Positions 23,069 through 35,791 are shown, numbered from the stretch's first letter. The stretch is 64,000 nt of DNA from Sycobia sp. Sy_11 (GCA_018907035.1 JACCIC010000189.1:766001-830000); one strand, 5' to 3'. Numbers and translations are program-made. The notes: generated by a model not told the origin, from the letters alone.

Positions 23069-23124
23069 ATATACATATATACATATACATACATACATAC
23101 ATATATATATATACATATATATAC
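23069..23124. repeat. (TACA)n/(TA)n compound microsatellite
   Basis: Mixed TATACA and TACA units grading into TA. Confidence 0.9.
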
Positions 23125-23271
23125 GTCAGCGCGCTCAGCAGCACTCGCGATATCCTCGCTATATATATACATAAGTACGAAAGTCCGACTCTGAGGAAAT
23201 CGGGGCGCGATCCTCCTATCGCGCATAAATCATGCAACCCAATTCAATAAAGCACGAGAGGAGCGCAGGTT

Positions 23272-23273
<2 letters not shown>

Positions 23274-23316
<43 letters not shown>
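23274..23316. repeat. (TA)n microsatellite
   Basis: About 37 bp of TA with a phase slip near 23311. Confidence 0.94.
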
Positions 23317-23569
23317 CACACAACCGAAAAAAATGTCGAACGTTTCAATAACTCAGGGCGGACACCTCCCCGCCTTCCTGTATATATATATACACATACT
23401 TGTCCGCTCTCTTCCTTCCCGAGCCGCCTGATACCGACGTCCTTCTTATTTATACGACGCGCGATTCGCGCGTTGCTCCTCGAATTTGCGCACGTCCCTT
23501 TCCCGGTACAAATTATGGCGCTAAAAGTATTAGAAATGTTTGAATGCAAGTTTCGCACTACCTATCTAT

Positions 23570-23571
<2 letters not shown>

Positions 23572-23622
<51 letters not shown>
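23572..23622. repeat. (TA)n microsatellite
   Basis: About 50 bp of perfect TA. Confidence 0.95.
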
Positions 23623-23625
<3 letters not shown>

Positions 23626-23960
23626 GAAATAAATTTAACGTCTAAATCTGTGCGGGCTATCGTGGGCGTATACGGACTAATGTATTTTATACTTTATACA
23701 AGAAATTTTTAGATATATCTGTTTAAACATGCCATGATGAACCTGCGTAGACTGTAATTGAGAATCCATTTTTTTTTTTTTTTTTGACAATATTATTTAA
23801 CCTAAAATTGAAGCTGCACTATGAAATAAATTTTGATATCCACATTCATAAAAATCATCGTTAACAGTACTATATATAAAGGTAATAAAAATTTTCTGTT
23901 ATACACTTCAACATTAACAATAAACTGTTTAAAATCATTGTGCTTTAATAAATCAGCAGG

Positions 23961-23961
<1 letters not shown>

Positions 23962-24016
<55 letters not shown>
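23962..24016. repeat. (TA)n microsatellite
   Basis: About 55 bp of perfect TA. Confidence 0.95.
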
Positions 24017-24019
<3 letters not shown>

Positions 24020-24463
24020 TTATCTATATGTTAAGTTTCAGTTGTGAAAGTTTGAGATTGACGAGATGCTAAAGGATCGATAAAATGCTGAAGTATTTCT
24101 GCTTGCGTGTTTCTTTGTAACTATAATACTTTACAAATTATTAAATATCAATGTAAAGAAAAAACACAATAAATATTTACATTAATCGAGAAAAGTTTAT
24201 GCTATTATACGCTAGATTATCTCTGATTCCCACCAATTGCGACTGGTATCGGAATGTTAACAATGCTGCATTTAATGTATCAATAGATATTTGTTACATT
24301 TCACATAACTGCGTTAAAAAATGATAAAAGTAGATTAGAAATATGAAACTATATAAGAAGACAGTGTGCTTATATTAATAGACATTAAATTTACCAATAT
24401 AAATCCATGTATGTTTTTTAAATTATTATCTTAAATTTAGTGAAAGGTAATATGCAAAACTTG

Positions 24464-24467
<4 letters not shown>

Positions 24468-24519
<52 letters not shown>
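24468..24519. repeat. (TA)n microsatellite
   Basis: About 52 bp of perfect TA. Confidence 0.95.
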
Positions 24520-24523
<4 letters not shown>

Positions 24524-24876
24524 ATAACATTTCATTGGATTATGAAACTATATGAATTCGTTCCGAGCAAATTTTGATTAAGTAAATTTTCTTATCCATA
24601 TATCTATATGCCTGATAGGCTCTTAATTCAATGATATATCTTAGCAGCATAATGCAGCTTTAATTTCGTACTTCGTTGCGCGTACATAGGAAATAGGTTT
24701 CTCAATGTTTATAACCGTGTAATTGAAATTGCATCGATTTCTATAAAACTCAAACTGTACAGAATAATTTATATAGTGTAATTGTATAGTTTAAGCTTTG
24801 TTCGAGCACGAGATAATTGTTCTCCCATTATAAATGTGTTTTTAATTCTTACAGATAAGATAATTACAGACCAAAG

Positions 24877-24879
<3 letters not shown>

Positions 24880-24911
<32 letters not shown>
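24880..24911. repeat. (TA)n microsatellite
   Basis: About 32 bp of TA. Confidence 0.93.
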
Positions 24912-24912
<1 letters not shown>

Positions 24913-25025
24913 GATAATTTAAAATATATATTATAATCGTTAAATTCAATGCAGCGCGCCTACGTAAATTTATTAGCCGTCGGATCGATTTTAATTTGAC
25001 TACATTTGTATAATATCTATTTCCA

Positions 25026-25028
<3 letters not shown>

Positions 25029-25081
<53 letters not shown>
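25029..25081. repeat. (TA)n microsatellite
   Basis: About 53 bp of perfect TA. Confidence 0.95.
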
Positions 25082-25083
<2 letters not shown>

Positions 25084-25373
25084 TAGACGTCTTATCCTAC
25101 ATTACACTTGTTATTTTTAACGTGCCGTATCAGCAGCAACGAGTATGTAACCGCCGATTACGCGCGGTCGCTTCCATTGTACGAAACTGGAGTAATAAAG
25201 TATACATAATCGAGGAAGTACGTGTATGTGTATATAATATGCAAATTTATAATGCACCGGTGCTCGCCGATAAATAACTAATATACCGTGTTGGGCCTCG
25301 GGAAATTTAATTGAACGTACAAAGAAGCTTATTACCATATTGCGGAATTTTAATTTCATTTTTAAATTCTCTC

Positions 25374-25395
25374 TATCCCTCTCTCTCTCTCTCTG

Positions 25396-25426
<31 letters not shown>
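25374..25426. repeat. CT tract followed by poly-T of 27
   Basis: A short CT array with a CCTC break runs into 27 T at about 25400-25426. Confidence 0.92.
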
Positions 25427-26100
25427 GTAAATCAACAGCTTGTCCAATGTGCGAGCCGTGCTTCAGCTTATTATTATGATTACGGAATACTTAAATTTAC
25501 TTTCACTTAACATGTTTGCCGAGTTAAGTACATGTAAACTTTAGACATCCGTCGTATTGAAAAGGACACTTGAGGTAACAGCGTTTTGTGAGCCTGTACG
25601 GGCAATTTTTATAAGATATATAGCTTTCCGTAATTAAAAATTTCAAAAAACATCGCTTTTAATGTATTTTCTTACAAAATATCAATTCATATATGAAAAA
25701 TATGAAAAAAGAAATGTTTCATTTGAAGGTGGACGTATCACGGCGGCTCTTTACATTGGGGAGAGTTTAAAAATAAAAAAAAATTTTTGGAATATATGGG
25801 AAAGTTTCATAAAATTAAGTAGAATAAGTACGTAACCGACAGAATTCAAACGAATATTGGTCCTTTGATTTATACTAGGTAATTATCTAATTAATGTACG
25901 CCTGTAATAATTTGAAAACAATGAAAATTTAATTATATATGATTCGAATTTTTATCAAATATTTGAGGGTTCTGCATCAAGTTTTTTGTGCATTATTTTT
26001 TACTTATTATATATATATTATCAGACACTATTGACGACTTTTTATTTTTGACACTTGGCAAAAAAGAATTTTTCCCAAAAGAAGACATCTAGTTTAAATG

Positions 26101-26155
<55 letters not shown>

Positions 26156-27060
26156 AAACTTTCTATTCTGTATGTTTTACTATACTTACCATGTGTCTAT
26201 TTATTACTGCACGCAATCCGTTTTTATTTTTCATCAATTTTTTATTTTTTTAATAAATATTTTTCACTACCAAATTTGTATTTTATAATAATATCTGACA
26301 GATTTACGAAGAACTTTTTATAAAACCTCAAAGCAAATGTCCCTTACAATAAAGAGTACAATTATTATTTATCATTGTGCATATGTGAAGCGATGAAATA
26401 AATATATGCTTTGGATAGTAAAATCTTTATATATTTCTAATTTCACGTAATTTGTAGGAGGCGAAAAACATTCCATGAGCGAAAGCTGCTGGTACTTAAA
26501 TTAAAAAGTAAAAATCATCTTCATATCGCGGTACACGAAAAAAAAAATACTTGTTACATTAATATTGTTTCAAATTAAACTCTTAATTAACGTATTTAGT
26601 TCTCGGTAAATAAAGTCTTTGCATCGAGGTAGAATATTTCTTAAAAAAAAAGAAAAAATAAACATCTCTGTATAATAATTAATAATTCCAATCGAATGGA
26701 ACCATCAAAATCGCGGAGCTAAAACGAGAAATTCCTGAAAATCCGCAAGACGCGCACAATTAATAAATAAATCATCGAAACAGGTGAAATTCCAAATTCC
26801 AATTTCCCCGCATATACGTCCGACCCAACCGTATACGCGCATTTTTCGGTTTTTTTTTTCTTTCCTTTTTACAAAATTCCAATGCCCCCGCCGAAAATTA
26901 GCATTTTTATTTTTCCGCATATAGTCGATATACATATGTATGTGTATACGGTAAGACGCTTCTCTCTCTCCCTCCCTCTCATGCCAGAGAGGCCTTTATC
27001 ATACCTGGGCTTATTTTAATCAAATTCGAGAATCATCATAAATTCAAACCACTATCTTCG
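25427..27060. other. AT-rich non-coding block
   Basis: One TA array, otherwise no gene or element recognised. The minus-strand frame at 26705-26935 is Lys/Arg-rich with no domain. Confidence 0.55.
26102..26148. repeat. (TA)n microsatellite
   Basis: About 47 bp of perfect TA. Confidence 0.95.
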
Positions 27061-27064
27061 TCTC

Positions 27065-27067
<3 letters not shown>

Positions 27068-27097
<30 letters not shown>
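27068..27097. repeat. (CT)n microsatellite
   Basis: About 30 bp of CT at the left edge of a CpG-rich block. Confidence 0.94.
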
Positions 27098-27103
<6 letters not shown>

Positions 27104-27450
27104 TCGTACGCGGAGCGCGAATCCGTACTATACGGCGCGCGTGCGGCGCGGATGCGCGGTACATAACCAGTTTGTTGAGCGGGCGCCGCGCGCCCGCGCG
27201 CACTGCTTGCCAGTACTGCTATATAGATATTTATGCGCGCGCGTGTATGTATGTATTATATACATAAATATAAGTACGAATGCGCGGGCGCGCGGTCTCT
27301 GGGTTCCCTGTCAGATTTGTAGAACAATATTATCGAGCGAGCGGCGGGTGTCCTCCCCGGCGCGCCGATTCCGCGTCTTCTTTATTTCGCCGGGGGCGCG
27401 GGGAGGGGGCATTAGCCTTCTATCGTTCCCTTTCTGTTTCTCTTCCCTTT

Positions 27451-27482
27451 GCGCGCGCGCGCGCGCGCGTGTGTGTATGTGT
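27451..27482. repeat. (GC)n(GT)n alternating tract
   Basis: About ten GC steps followed by GT steps, all alternating purine and pyrimidine. Confidence 0.92.
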
Positions 27483-27547
27483 GCTGCACGCCGCAGGAAA
27501 GTGTCTCGTATCTGCGCGCGCCCGCGCTCGCCGATGACAAGTAGGGT

Positions 27548-27549
<2 letters not shown>

Positions 27550-27612
<63 letters not shown>

Positions 27613-27613
27613 A
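27550..27613. repeat. (TA)n(TG)n compound microsatellite
   Basis: About 45 bp of TA passing directly into about 19 bp of TG. Confidence 0.95.
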
Positions 27614-28897
27614 TACACGCGTCGCGGACCGTTCCCCCAAAGAGCCGGAGAAACGGCGGACGAAGGGGGCCGGGGGATGCGGCGGCGGAGGGGATACGGG
27701 CCGTATAGGTGGAAACCTCTTCTTTCCGCGAGACTTTACGTTATTCCCTTACAAGCGCCTTATCGACGATTTGCGATTGTTCCTTTTCGGGCTCTCCTGT
27801 CCCCGCGGGCCGATGCTTATCATAATGTTTCTTCGCTCGTATATATATTTTTCTACATGTGCATATATATATACACACACGGTTTATCCCCTCCTCACCG
27901 CGATTATACACCGGCTACTTTTTTTCATCGCGTATACGTTATTCGCGAATAATACAATGCGTCGCTTATCTTGCGGGCCTTCTCCCTCCCTTCCTTTTTA
28001 TGTCCCATTGAATGTGCAATATTGGCGCTATTAATTTTTTTTTGCTTCCTCCGCGTTCTTTTTTTTTCCCCCTCCAACGCGGACAGCGAGGACAACGACT
28101 GTCGCTGTTATAATGTCGGGCGGTGGAGCTGGTATTGCGGTCGTGTATACGTATTGTGCGCCGCGGTGCTCGTTACGGTTAAATCATTGGACTTCGTGCG
28201 TTTAGTGACGTTGAAAGTCGCTCAATGCTTCATTAGTAAAACAGAAGTTTTCTTTTTCTTTTTAAATAAACCGGGGATAGAATGATTTGTAGAATTTTTT
28301 TTTTAATCCAATTCTACCGATTACTGTGTATACATATACACAGAAAGAAACAGTTTTGAAGTAAAAATTACGATAGTGCTCGGTAACTAGATCGCAGGCC
28401 GCAAAAATTTAAAAATTGCCACGTTCTCTGGATAATTTTATAAGCGACAAAGTTTAAAATTTAAGATTAATCTATTGATATTTATTAGGAACTCCGCTCG
28501 CTTTTTTAAATCTTTATAATCCGTGATCTAATTACCGAATGTATCCGATTATTCTAATATTTACTAGACAATTTTTTCTCTATTTATATATAATCAGTAG
28601 TTTTTGATTATCGCCAAACATTTATCAATACTATACATAAATGCAATATATAATAATAATTTTGATATATTAAGCAGGTGGTTTCATCCACTGTCGCGCT
28701 GGTGAAAACTTATACCGAAAATATTAGCTTCAAAATTTGTGCAGTCAAATTTTATGATCAATAATCGAAAAATTATTTTAGCTAAGGATTTTAGCAGAAA
28801 CATTATAATTTTATTCATTATTTTTTAATATAATTAAATATCGATTGGCATTCGTTTGATTGTTTTCGCAAACAACGTAGAGACGGATATATAATAA

Positions 28898-28901
<4 letters not shown>

Positions 28902-28950
<49 letters not shown>
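28902..28950. repeat. (TA)n microsatellite
   Basis: About 49 bp of TA. Confidence 0.95.
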
Positions 28951-28954
<4 letters not shown>

Positions 28955-29164
28955 TATAAGCAGTGAAAATAGATGTATGATTTGAATTATTAACTGATAT
29001 TTTCTCGTTATAATTTTTAATAGAAATGAGAATATCTTGGACTAACTTTCTGATATAAAATACATATCTTAGAAACAATATCTTGGTTAGCTTTAGTATT
29101 TCAAAATTATTAAGAGATATTAATTAATTTTTTAAATCGAAATATCATGAAAAATTAGTAATAA

Positions 29165-29166
<2 letters not shown>

Positions 29167-29206
<40 letters not shown>
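29167..29206. repeat. (TA)n microsatellite
   Basis: About 40 bp of TA. Confidence 0.95.
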
Positions 29207-29213
<7 letters not shown>

Positions 29214-29539
29214 AATCGTCATAAAAATTAAAATTAGAAATTAAAATTTTTCGCACGCGTTAAAATATATATGGTCTCCTTTTACGTTTCGTATGAATTT
29301 TTTTTTCCTTACATTGGAACATTCATAGATTTTGGCACGTAATAAAACGAATCAATGAATTGCGCTACCTTCTAGGGGAAGGTTAAGCCTTTGCAGAAAC
29401 ATAATTTTTTTTTTTTTCGTCGCACATTATCAAAATCGAATTTCTTCAATATCCGTGCGCGAAGTGAAGAAAATCGCGATACCGTCGGATTCGCGAGACT
29501 TTATCTGCGAATAAAACTGTACTACAGCTCGCGCAACTC

Positions 29540-29800
29540 CAGCGTGTAAGGAATGAACGAGGACCGTGGCACCCTCGCCCGGGCTCGTCTTTTACACCTC
29601 CGAATTTCACGTATCCTCGGCAAACGGTCTTGCGCAAAGGCTCCCGGCGAAAATCGACGGATCGGCGATCAGTCGCCTCGCGGCATCGTCGCTTGGCGGG
29701 GCGGGGGGGGGGGAGGGGCTGGAGATCGACGAAGAGACAGGCGCGTTTGGGTGTAAATCGTCGGTTGCCGCCGCCGACGCGTTAAACCGAGCGGGTTTCG
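29540..29800. other. CpG-rich patch
   Basis: GC-rich DNA with a ten-G run near 29703. The frames here end in low-complexity stretches and have no domain. Confidence 0.55.
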
Positions 29801-29929
29801 TTTCTTTTTCTTTTTTTTTCTTTCTTTCTATAAAACGGATTTTAACCTCGGCGCATATTGTTTTCCCGCGCGGCGTTCGATCAACGGCACGCGTTGTGTT
29901 GTGTTGATCAAGCGCGGCTGTGCGAATCT

Positions 29930-29931
<2 letters not shown>

Positions 29932-29967
<36 letters not shown>
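29932..29967. repeat. (CT)n microsatellite
   Basis: About 36 bp of CT with one extra T. Confidence 0.94.
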
Positions 29968-29968
<1 letters not shown>

Positions 29969-30537
29969 ATATCTCTCACTTTCAACTCGATGTACTGCAC
30001 CCGCCGTTCGAGCCTCTATATAATTCAGCGGCTCCGACTTACGGAGCGTCGAAAATTTCTCAGGCAGTAAACCAGCGGCCCTATCGATCTAGCCTGAAAT
30101 CCCCGGATTTCGCGGCGGCCCGCTTCATACTAATTACGGACCCGGCGGATCCAATAATTCGTGCCTAGATAGTGGTGGAGGGGTTACATTGTCTTTCGTT
30201 CCTTTCGGTATTTTATGAAACGACCAAATTGCTCGTTAAGCGTTGGAAGGGTTGGAGGGGGAGAGGTGGGGGTACAGATAAAAGCTGCTTTATTGATCCT
30301 GTTTTATAATTTGTGCTTATAGAAACTGTTGCTTAACTTTTCGAGTAACCGATATAGAAAGATCCCGTTGTTATCTTATATATGGTATATGTAATATATA
30401 TAATATCTCGAAGATTTTCTGTGTATATTATGTTTTGTATATAGTTTACTTTAGATTTCCAATATGCTCTGACCCACTACATAATTTTGATTTTAAGATG
30501 TAATACCAAAATTAAATTTTACAGAAATGGTAGGATA

Positions 30538-30541
<4 letters not shown>

Positions 30542-30585
<44 letters not shown>

Positions 30586-30611
30586 GCGCGCACACGCACA
30601 CGCGCACACAC
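30542..30611. repeat. (CA)n microsatellite with CG interruptions
   Basis: About 42 bp of perfect CA, then a CACG/CGCG mixture. Confidence 0.95.
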
Positions 30612-30850
30612 AATACCTACAATTAAATAACACATGAGTTATTTGTGACCAACAGGATCTATTATAGACAATTCACAGCATTTTCAAAAGGCCACGTATA
30701 TCACTATATACACTATATATATCATCATACTCCATAGAAAATCTACCTTTCTGCATTTAACATTTAATATTTACGATAATTCAATATTACCCACTCGCGC
30801 GTGCGCACATGTGTATATGTATGTGTCTGTGTGTATATATCACAGGAGGC

Positions 30851-30882
30851 GTGATTAATCCAACCCGTCCGTAATTAATTAC
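30851..30882. promoter_or_regulatory. Possible homeodomain binding sites
   Basis: GATTAATCC (an Otx/Bicoid-type TAATCC core inside a palindrome) is followed 10 bases later by the 12-bp palindrome GTAATTAATTAC, a double TAATTA core. The flanks are complex sequence rather than microsatellite. Binding is inferred from motif only. Confidence 0.25.
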
Positions 30883-30889
30883 CAACGAA

Positions 30890-31160
30890 CCTCGGCCCTC
30901 GCGTCAGCCTGTGCCGCTTAAATCGTCAAAAGTCCGCTTTGAATGATTGGTCGCGGTCAGAATTTACCCTCGCTTCCTCGACTCCCCCATCGGCGGATCG
31001 GCAAAGCCAGAATCCTCGCGCGAGAATCGACTCGTTGCCCGTTGCGTGTTTATATAAATGTAGAATTTACTCCCTCCTGCGCGCGAGCGCGCGCTACTTT
31101 ATCGCGGTCAGCTGCTGGGTTCCGGCGCAGATTGGCCGAGTGAGAAAATCGGGCGGGACG
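30890..31160. other. CpG-rich patch
   Basis: GC-rich DNA with two overlapping plus-strand frames (30939-31193 and 30943-31143) and no domain in either. Confidence 0.5.
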
Positions 31161-31423
31161 AATGTTCGCGCGCTGGAAAATTCAGGATTTTAACGGTGCA
31201 CGCGACCGATTCCTCCAAGACTTCCAGTAGATTTACGTACGATCGAATTTGAAAATCAATTGAGTAGAATACGAGTCCAAAATTTTAATTTACGGAAATT
31301 CATTTAAAGGAGCTCTACGGAAACGGTAGAACAAAAAAAAATTGATCAGAATAATTTTGTAAGGACTCGGCGTTCGAAAATCATCAGTCGAAAGAGAAAC
31401 TTTTTATGCGGTATTATACGTAT

Positions 31424-31428
<5 letters not shown>

Positions 31429-31477
<49 letters not shown>
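31429..31477. repeat. (TA)n microsatellite
   Basis: About 48 bp of perfect TA. Confidence 0.95.
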
Positions 31478-31479
<2 letters not shown>

Positions 31480-32043
31480 ATTACTCTTTTAATTTTCTAC
31501 GACATTCGAAGCAATATCTAGCCAGTGACTTTTTTCGCTCTTGAAATTTACCATGAATAAAGTAGGAGCATGACTCTAGATGCCAAGAAATTTGAAACCA
31601 TTAATGTTAGAACTAAGAGATAATTGATAGAACATATAGCTGCATCGCCTGAACCATATAAATACTTAAAAAATTTTCTACGGTTAAAAATGTGAATTTT
31701 CAAAAATTATTCAATTTTGCGGCCATTTAATCATAAATACGAGTAAATGAACAAATAAATATAGACGTCCTCGTATTTGGGGAACTAAATAATGATGAAA
31801 GTTGATTTTTTCCTCCTTCCGCCCTCCCATTGTAGATTTATCTGATCTTCAAAATCGTCGCGTCCATTCGTATCTAGTCTACCGTGATCGTCGTTATCTA
31901 TAGTATAGAAAAAGCGTCGCGTAAAAATTGCAATGTGCCCGGCCCTCGTTATCCTATTCAGCGGAGTAGATCGAAGGAACCTCCGTCATATAGGTCGATA
32001 CATCGAGCAGAAAACTTAAAGGCTTAAACAGCAGCTTTATTTC

Positions 32044-32081
32044 TGTGTGTGTACGTGTGTGTGCGCGCGTGTGTGTGTGTA
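32044..32081. repeat. Imperfect (GT)n tract
   Basis: GT array with AC and GC interruptions, followed by GC-rich DNA. Confidence 0.88.
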
Positions 32082-32400
32082 TGTCAGTGCGTGCGCCCGT
32101 GCGCGCGCGGGAGGAAGTTGAGGAAAAAGTATCGGGCTCCGGCCCCTGCGCATTATAAGACGCGCATCGGAACACGCGCAGATCCCGATCGGGGCCAATA
32201 AATATGAGGCCCGATGGCGTAGGGCGGAGAGGGCAATTAAGAAAGACATCAGACGACTAATGAGGTTGCGCCGCCGACCGTACACCTCCTCCTTCCACCC
32301 CATCCCCCACCCTCCCCCGCACCGCGCGAGCGGTATATAAGACGTCGGTGACCCGAGTAGAGCGTATAATACACGGGCGCCCGCGCACCCACGCGCGCAT
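32060..32400. other. CpG-rich patch
   Basis: GC-rich DNA between the GT and TA arrays. A TATATAA at 32334-32340 is noted, but no gene follows it that I can recognise. Confidence 0.5.
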
Positions 32401-32401
32401 G

Positions 32402-32404
<3 letters not shown>

Positions 32405-32453
<49 letters not shown>
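32405..32453. repeat. (TA)n microsatellite
   Basis: About 49 bp of perfect TA. Confidence 0.95.
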
Positions 32454-32457
<4 letters not shown>

Positions 32458-32593
32458 GGCGCACCTTCTTGGTCACAAGCGTGTCTGTGTATATATAAGA
32501 TCAAGTGGAGGAGATACGCACGGATCGATATACAGCCGGATGGTCGCGGGACGCAAAATCCCGTATATCCGGCGGCTACTTAATATATTGTGT

Positions 32594-32596
<3 letters not shown>

Positions 32597-32643
<47 letters not shown>
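32597..32643. repeat. (TA)n microsatellite
   Basis: About 47 bp of perfect TA. Confidence 0.95.
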
Positions 32644-32649
<6 letters not shown>

Positions 32650-32831
32650 GTATAGATAATCGTTTTAGCGGGACGTATTATGTGCCAATTCAAGCTCGAG
32701 AGTCGGTCTGCAAGCGCACGTCGAGCATTCTTCGTATTGCGCACGGGGAGCTCGAGGTGCGCGGCAACCTGTCCTCTGAAAAGGTATCGGAAGAATAAGC
32801 TCTATACACATAGAGATTCGTTTCTTATTAT

Positions 32832-32834
<3 letters not shown>

Positions 32835-32881
<47 letters not shown>
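32835..32881. repeat. (TA)n microsatellite
   Basis: About 47 bp of perfect TA. Confidence 0.95.
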
Positions 32882-32883
<2 letters not shown>

Positions 32884-33272
32884 TTTCGAAATGCGCATAA
32901 AAAATATTGCCGCCTGATTTAATTGCATTTTTTCAAAACACCATTATATATACTGCGTCGCAATTTCAATATATGAACTATAATAATAATCGATAATAAT
33001 CTATTATGATCAACGACTCGTAGATATGCAGTCGTTTCGCCGCGGCAAATTAAAATTCCAAACTGTATAATGGCTATATATAAATAATAGGTATATGTGT
33101 CCTTATACGAGAATCCCGAATGCCATAAAATTAGCGTAATTACACATTTGCCGCATATTTAAGAATCACCGGCGAATTTTGTATAGATAAAAATGGCAAT
33201 CTTATATTATGCCGGCTAAAAGTGCCAGCTGTATAATACACGTGTCTATTAAAACGTCCAAATCTCCGAATC

Positions 33273-33278
<6 letters not shown>

Positions 33279-33326
<48 letters not shown>

Positions 33327-33342
33327 TATATACATATATATA
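33279..33342. repeat. (TA)n microsatellite with CA interruptions
   Basis: About 42 bp of perfect TA, then TA runs split by C at 33321 and 33333. Confidence 0.93.
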
Positions 33343-33438
33343 AAATCAAACCTCCGCCTCGAGAAGATCATGGCGCGACGATGCAATTCCATATAAATTC
33401 AGGATTTAATTTACGCGTCGTTTTAATTAGCATAACTA

Positions 33439-33441
<3 letters not shown>

Positions 33442-33476
<35 letters not shown>
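33442..33476. repeat. (TA)n microsatellite
   Basis: About 35 bp of TA. Confidence 0.94.
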
Positions 33477-33481
<5 letters not shown>

Positions 33482-33829
33482 GCGAAATAAATTATTTCCC
33501 CGCCAAAGTAACGCTCGCCCCACGTTCGTAAACGCCCTCCGCTTCAAATTAATTTTATAAAATCGAACGTTTCTGGGGAAGCGCTCGATCGCCGCTGTAA
33601 AAAGCGCTGTCGGTAAATAAAGAAGGATGATGGGAGATTGAAAAAAGAGGAATGAAGCAGAGAACAAAAAGCAAAGTACCAAGTTACGAACGTCGATGAC
33701 AAGTGCGCCAAAACGCGATCATCGAGCATCAGTATACACACACACGCGCGCACGCACACATTAATATATATATAAATAAACCGATCGAGAACGCGCGGCA
33801 CTGTTACATCGGCAGTCGATCATAATATA

Positions 33830-34330
33830 CGCATACACGCACCGGGTCCGGGGCAGCAGAGCGTCGCGAATCGGTCGGTCCCCACCTCGTAAATTAGCGC
33901 GCGCTCACGGCGCACGCGGTTTATACCACTATATATACGTCTCGCGCGCCACGTACGTACGCGTGCGGAAACGCGCGAGACACAATGCGGTAATAAATCA
34001 GGGCGCCGCCTCGCTCCTCCTCCTTCTCGCCCCCCCTGCCCCCCATCAGCCACCTCACCGTCGTCCGTAAGCCCGCGCGCGAGTCGATGCACCTCGAATG
34101 AATTGGCGCAGTAGGCGCGCTAATTGTCCCCTCCCCCGCCCCCCCCCGAGAGACGCTCGCCCCGCGCGTAACGAAGGGAGGAAGTGGCTCGGGTGCGCGC
34201 GATTCCTGCGGCCCTTCCCACCCCCCTCCGTAAGGAGTGGCGACGACGATTCGTCTTCTGGCCGAACGGTGGGGGGGGGGGTGGAGAGGCGAAGCCACAG
34301 GTTTGCGCTCGCCGACGCGTATGATCTAAT
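33830..34330. other. CpG-rich block
   Basis: About 500 bp of GC-rich, CpG-dense DNA with C and G homopolymer runs (near 34138-34147 and 34269-34280). Frames are open in several phases on both strands with no consistent protein, so it is judged non-coding or untranslated. Confidence 0.6.
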
Positions 34331-34647
34331 TCCGGACGAGTGAGTACGGATGCACGATCGGTAGCGAAAACTTGATAATATAAAGTAGTTCGTATGTATA
34401 TATACATAGGTATGCCAAAGATCCGAGTAAATTCTTATTATTTATTTATTTAGAATTTTTTTTATTCTAGGTCAATTCTGATTATTCACCTACGCTCTCT
34501 ATAGGCTATATTATTCAATAGGGACATCCTATTACATAATACACAGAGTCGTCTTCATAATATTTGGATATAATAATGAAAAAACATTTCTTTACATAAT
34601 TGTGTTCCCATCATTCAAGTCGCTATATCAACATTTAAAAGATAATG

Positions 34648-34649
<2 letters not shown>

Positions 34650-34695
<46 letters not shown>
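34650..34695. repeat. (TA)n microsatellite
   Basis: About 46 bp of perfect TA. Confidence 0.95.
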
Positions 34696-34697
<2 letters not shown>

Positions 34698-34908
34698 GCT
34701 AATTGTTTCTCAAATTGCGCTTGGCACTTTTGTCGACAGCTCGCGATCTAGAATGAATTTGACATCCGACGGTGCTACATCTATGATTTATCCCCGCGCG
34801 CTCCGCCGAATCGCTGCCGCTGCAGTACCGTATCTCCAGTATATATCTGTTCGACATACGCCAACCGTAACTATAGATCCCAGCTTATTACGCAAGTGCG
34901 GAAAAAGA

Positions 34909-34928
34909 AGAAAAAAAAAAAAAAAAAA
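34909..34928. repeat. Poly-A tract
   Basis: About 18 A after a short GAAGA run. Confidence 0.88.
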
Positions 34929-35554
34929 GGACGCCGTCGCGTTAATCCGCGACCCGGCAAAATGAGTACGTGACAAATCGCCGCAGTACGTTAAATAATG
35001 ACGCTGCTGTCGAATTGCTTCTCCGATGGTACGTCGGGATAAGTGACGGGGGGGGCCATTCAATAGCGAAGCAGATACAATCGTTGAAAGACTACGAACG
35101 TCATTAAGCTGTCTGATATCGTCGAAAGATAGTTACTCTAAGTTGACGACGGAAAGTTTTATAGATTTGCCACCTACCGGCCAAAGCAAGAGAAATAATC
35201 AAGGTTTTTAATGATAGTATATCCGATTGTATGTTGATTGCAACGTTCCAATACTGTATTAAATTATTATACAAAACCAGAAAGTTAAACATACGACCAC
35301 ATAAAAGTTACGATATATTCGTGATTTTTTTCATATTACCAAAAGTGAACTTTTGTGTTGCAAATTTCTGCAAGTAGTCAGTCCTATATCTGGACTCGGA
35401 CCGTCCTTCGCCTCGTCGAAATCGGGTTCTAGACATTTGTCCCGGTCCCGTCTCCGTACGTCCGAACTCGAAAATCCCTCTTCACGCACGCCGCGAACGG
35501 GACGCTCGGCGAGAACGAGGCTTCGCTCTCGCGACCCAAATATATATCTATCTA

Positions 35555-35556
<2 letters not shown>

Positions 35557-35599
<43 letters not shown>
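35557..35599. repeat. (TATC)n then (TA)n compound microsatellite
   Basis: Three TATC-type units at 35546-35557 run into about 42 bp of TA, followed by TATG units. Confidence 0.93.
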
Positions 35600-35607
<8 letters not shown>

Positions 35608-35747
35608 TATGTATGTATATGTATATATGTGTGTATTGGTCGCTGGCGCGAAAGAATCGAGGGAACCGGGGTGGAAAAGAGATCGCCGACCGGAGCGGTA
35701 ACGGCAAATGAACTATTATTTATACACACACACACGCGCGCGCGCGA

Positions 35748-35750
<3 letters not shown>

Positions 35751-35788
<38 letters not shown>
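35751..35788. repeat. (TA)n microsatellite
   Basis: About 38 bp of TA, preceded by CA and CG alternating runs from 35724. Confidence 0.94.

Positions 35789-35791
<3 letters not shown>

Larger units (their letters stand above)
27110..27840. other. CpG-rich block
   Basis: GC-rich, CpG-dense DNA interrupted by the TA/GT compound array. The 297-codon frame from 27141 crosses that array and has no domain, so it is not called. Confidence 0.6.
28270..29440. other. AT-rich non-coding block
   Basis: Two TA arrays, otherwise nothing recognised. Confidence 0.55.

Noticed and set aside
27141..28034. 297-codon plus-strand frame, the longest in the window
   Set aside because: It reads through a TA/TG compound array as Tyr-Ile and Cys-Val repeats, and the rest is GC-rich DNA with no domain.
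30541..30611. CA array, considered as a CRISPR-like or satellite array
   Set aside because: Simple dinucleotide repeat with no spacers or longer unit.
32334..32340. TATATAA, considered as a promoter
   Set aside because: TATA-like strings are everywhere in this window because of the TA arrays, and no gene follows this one.
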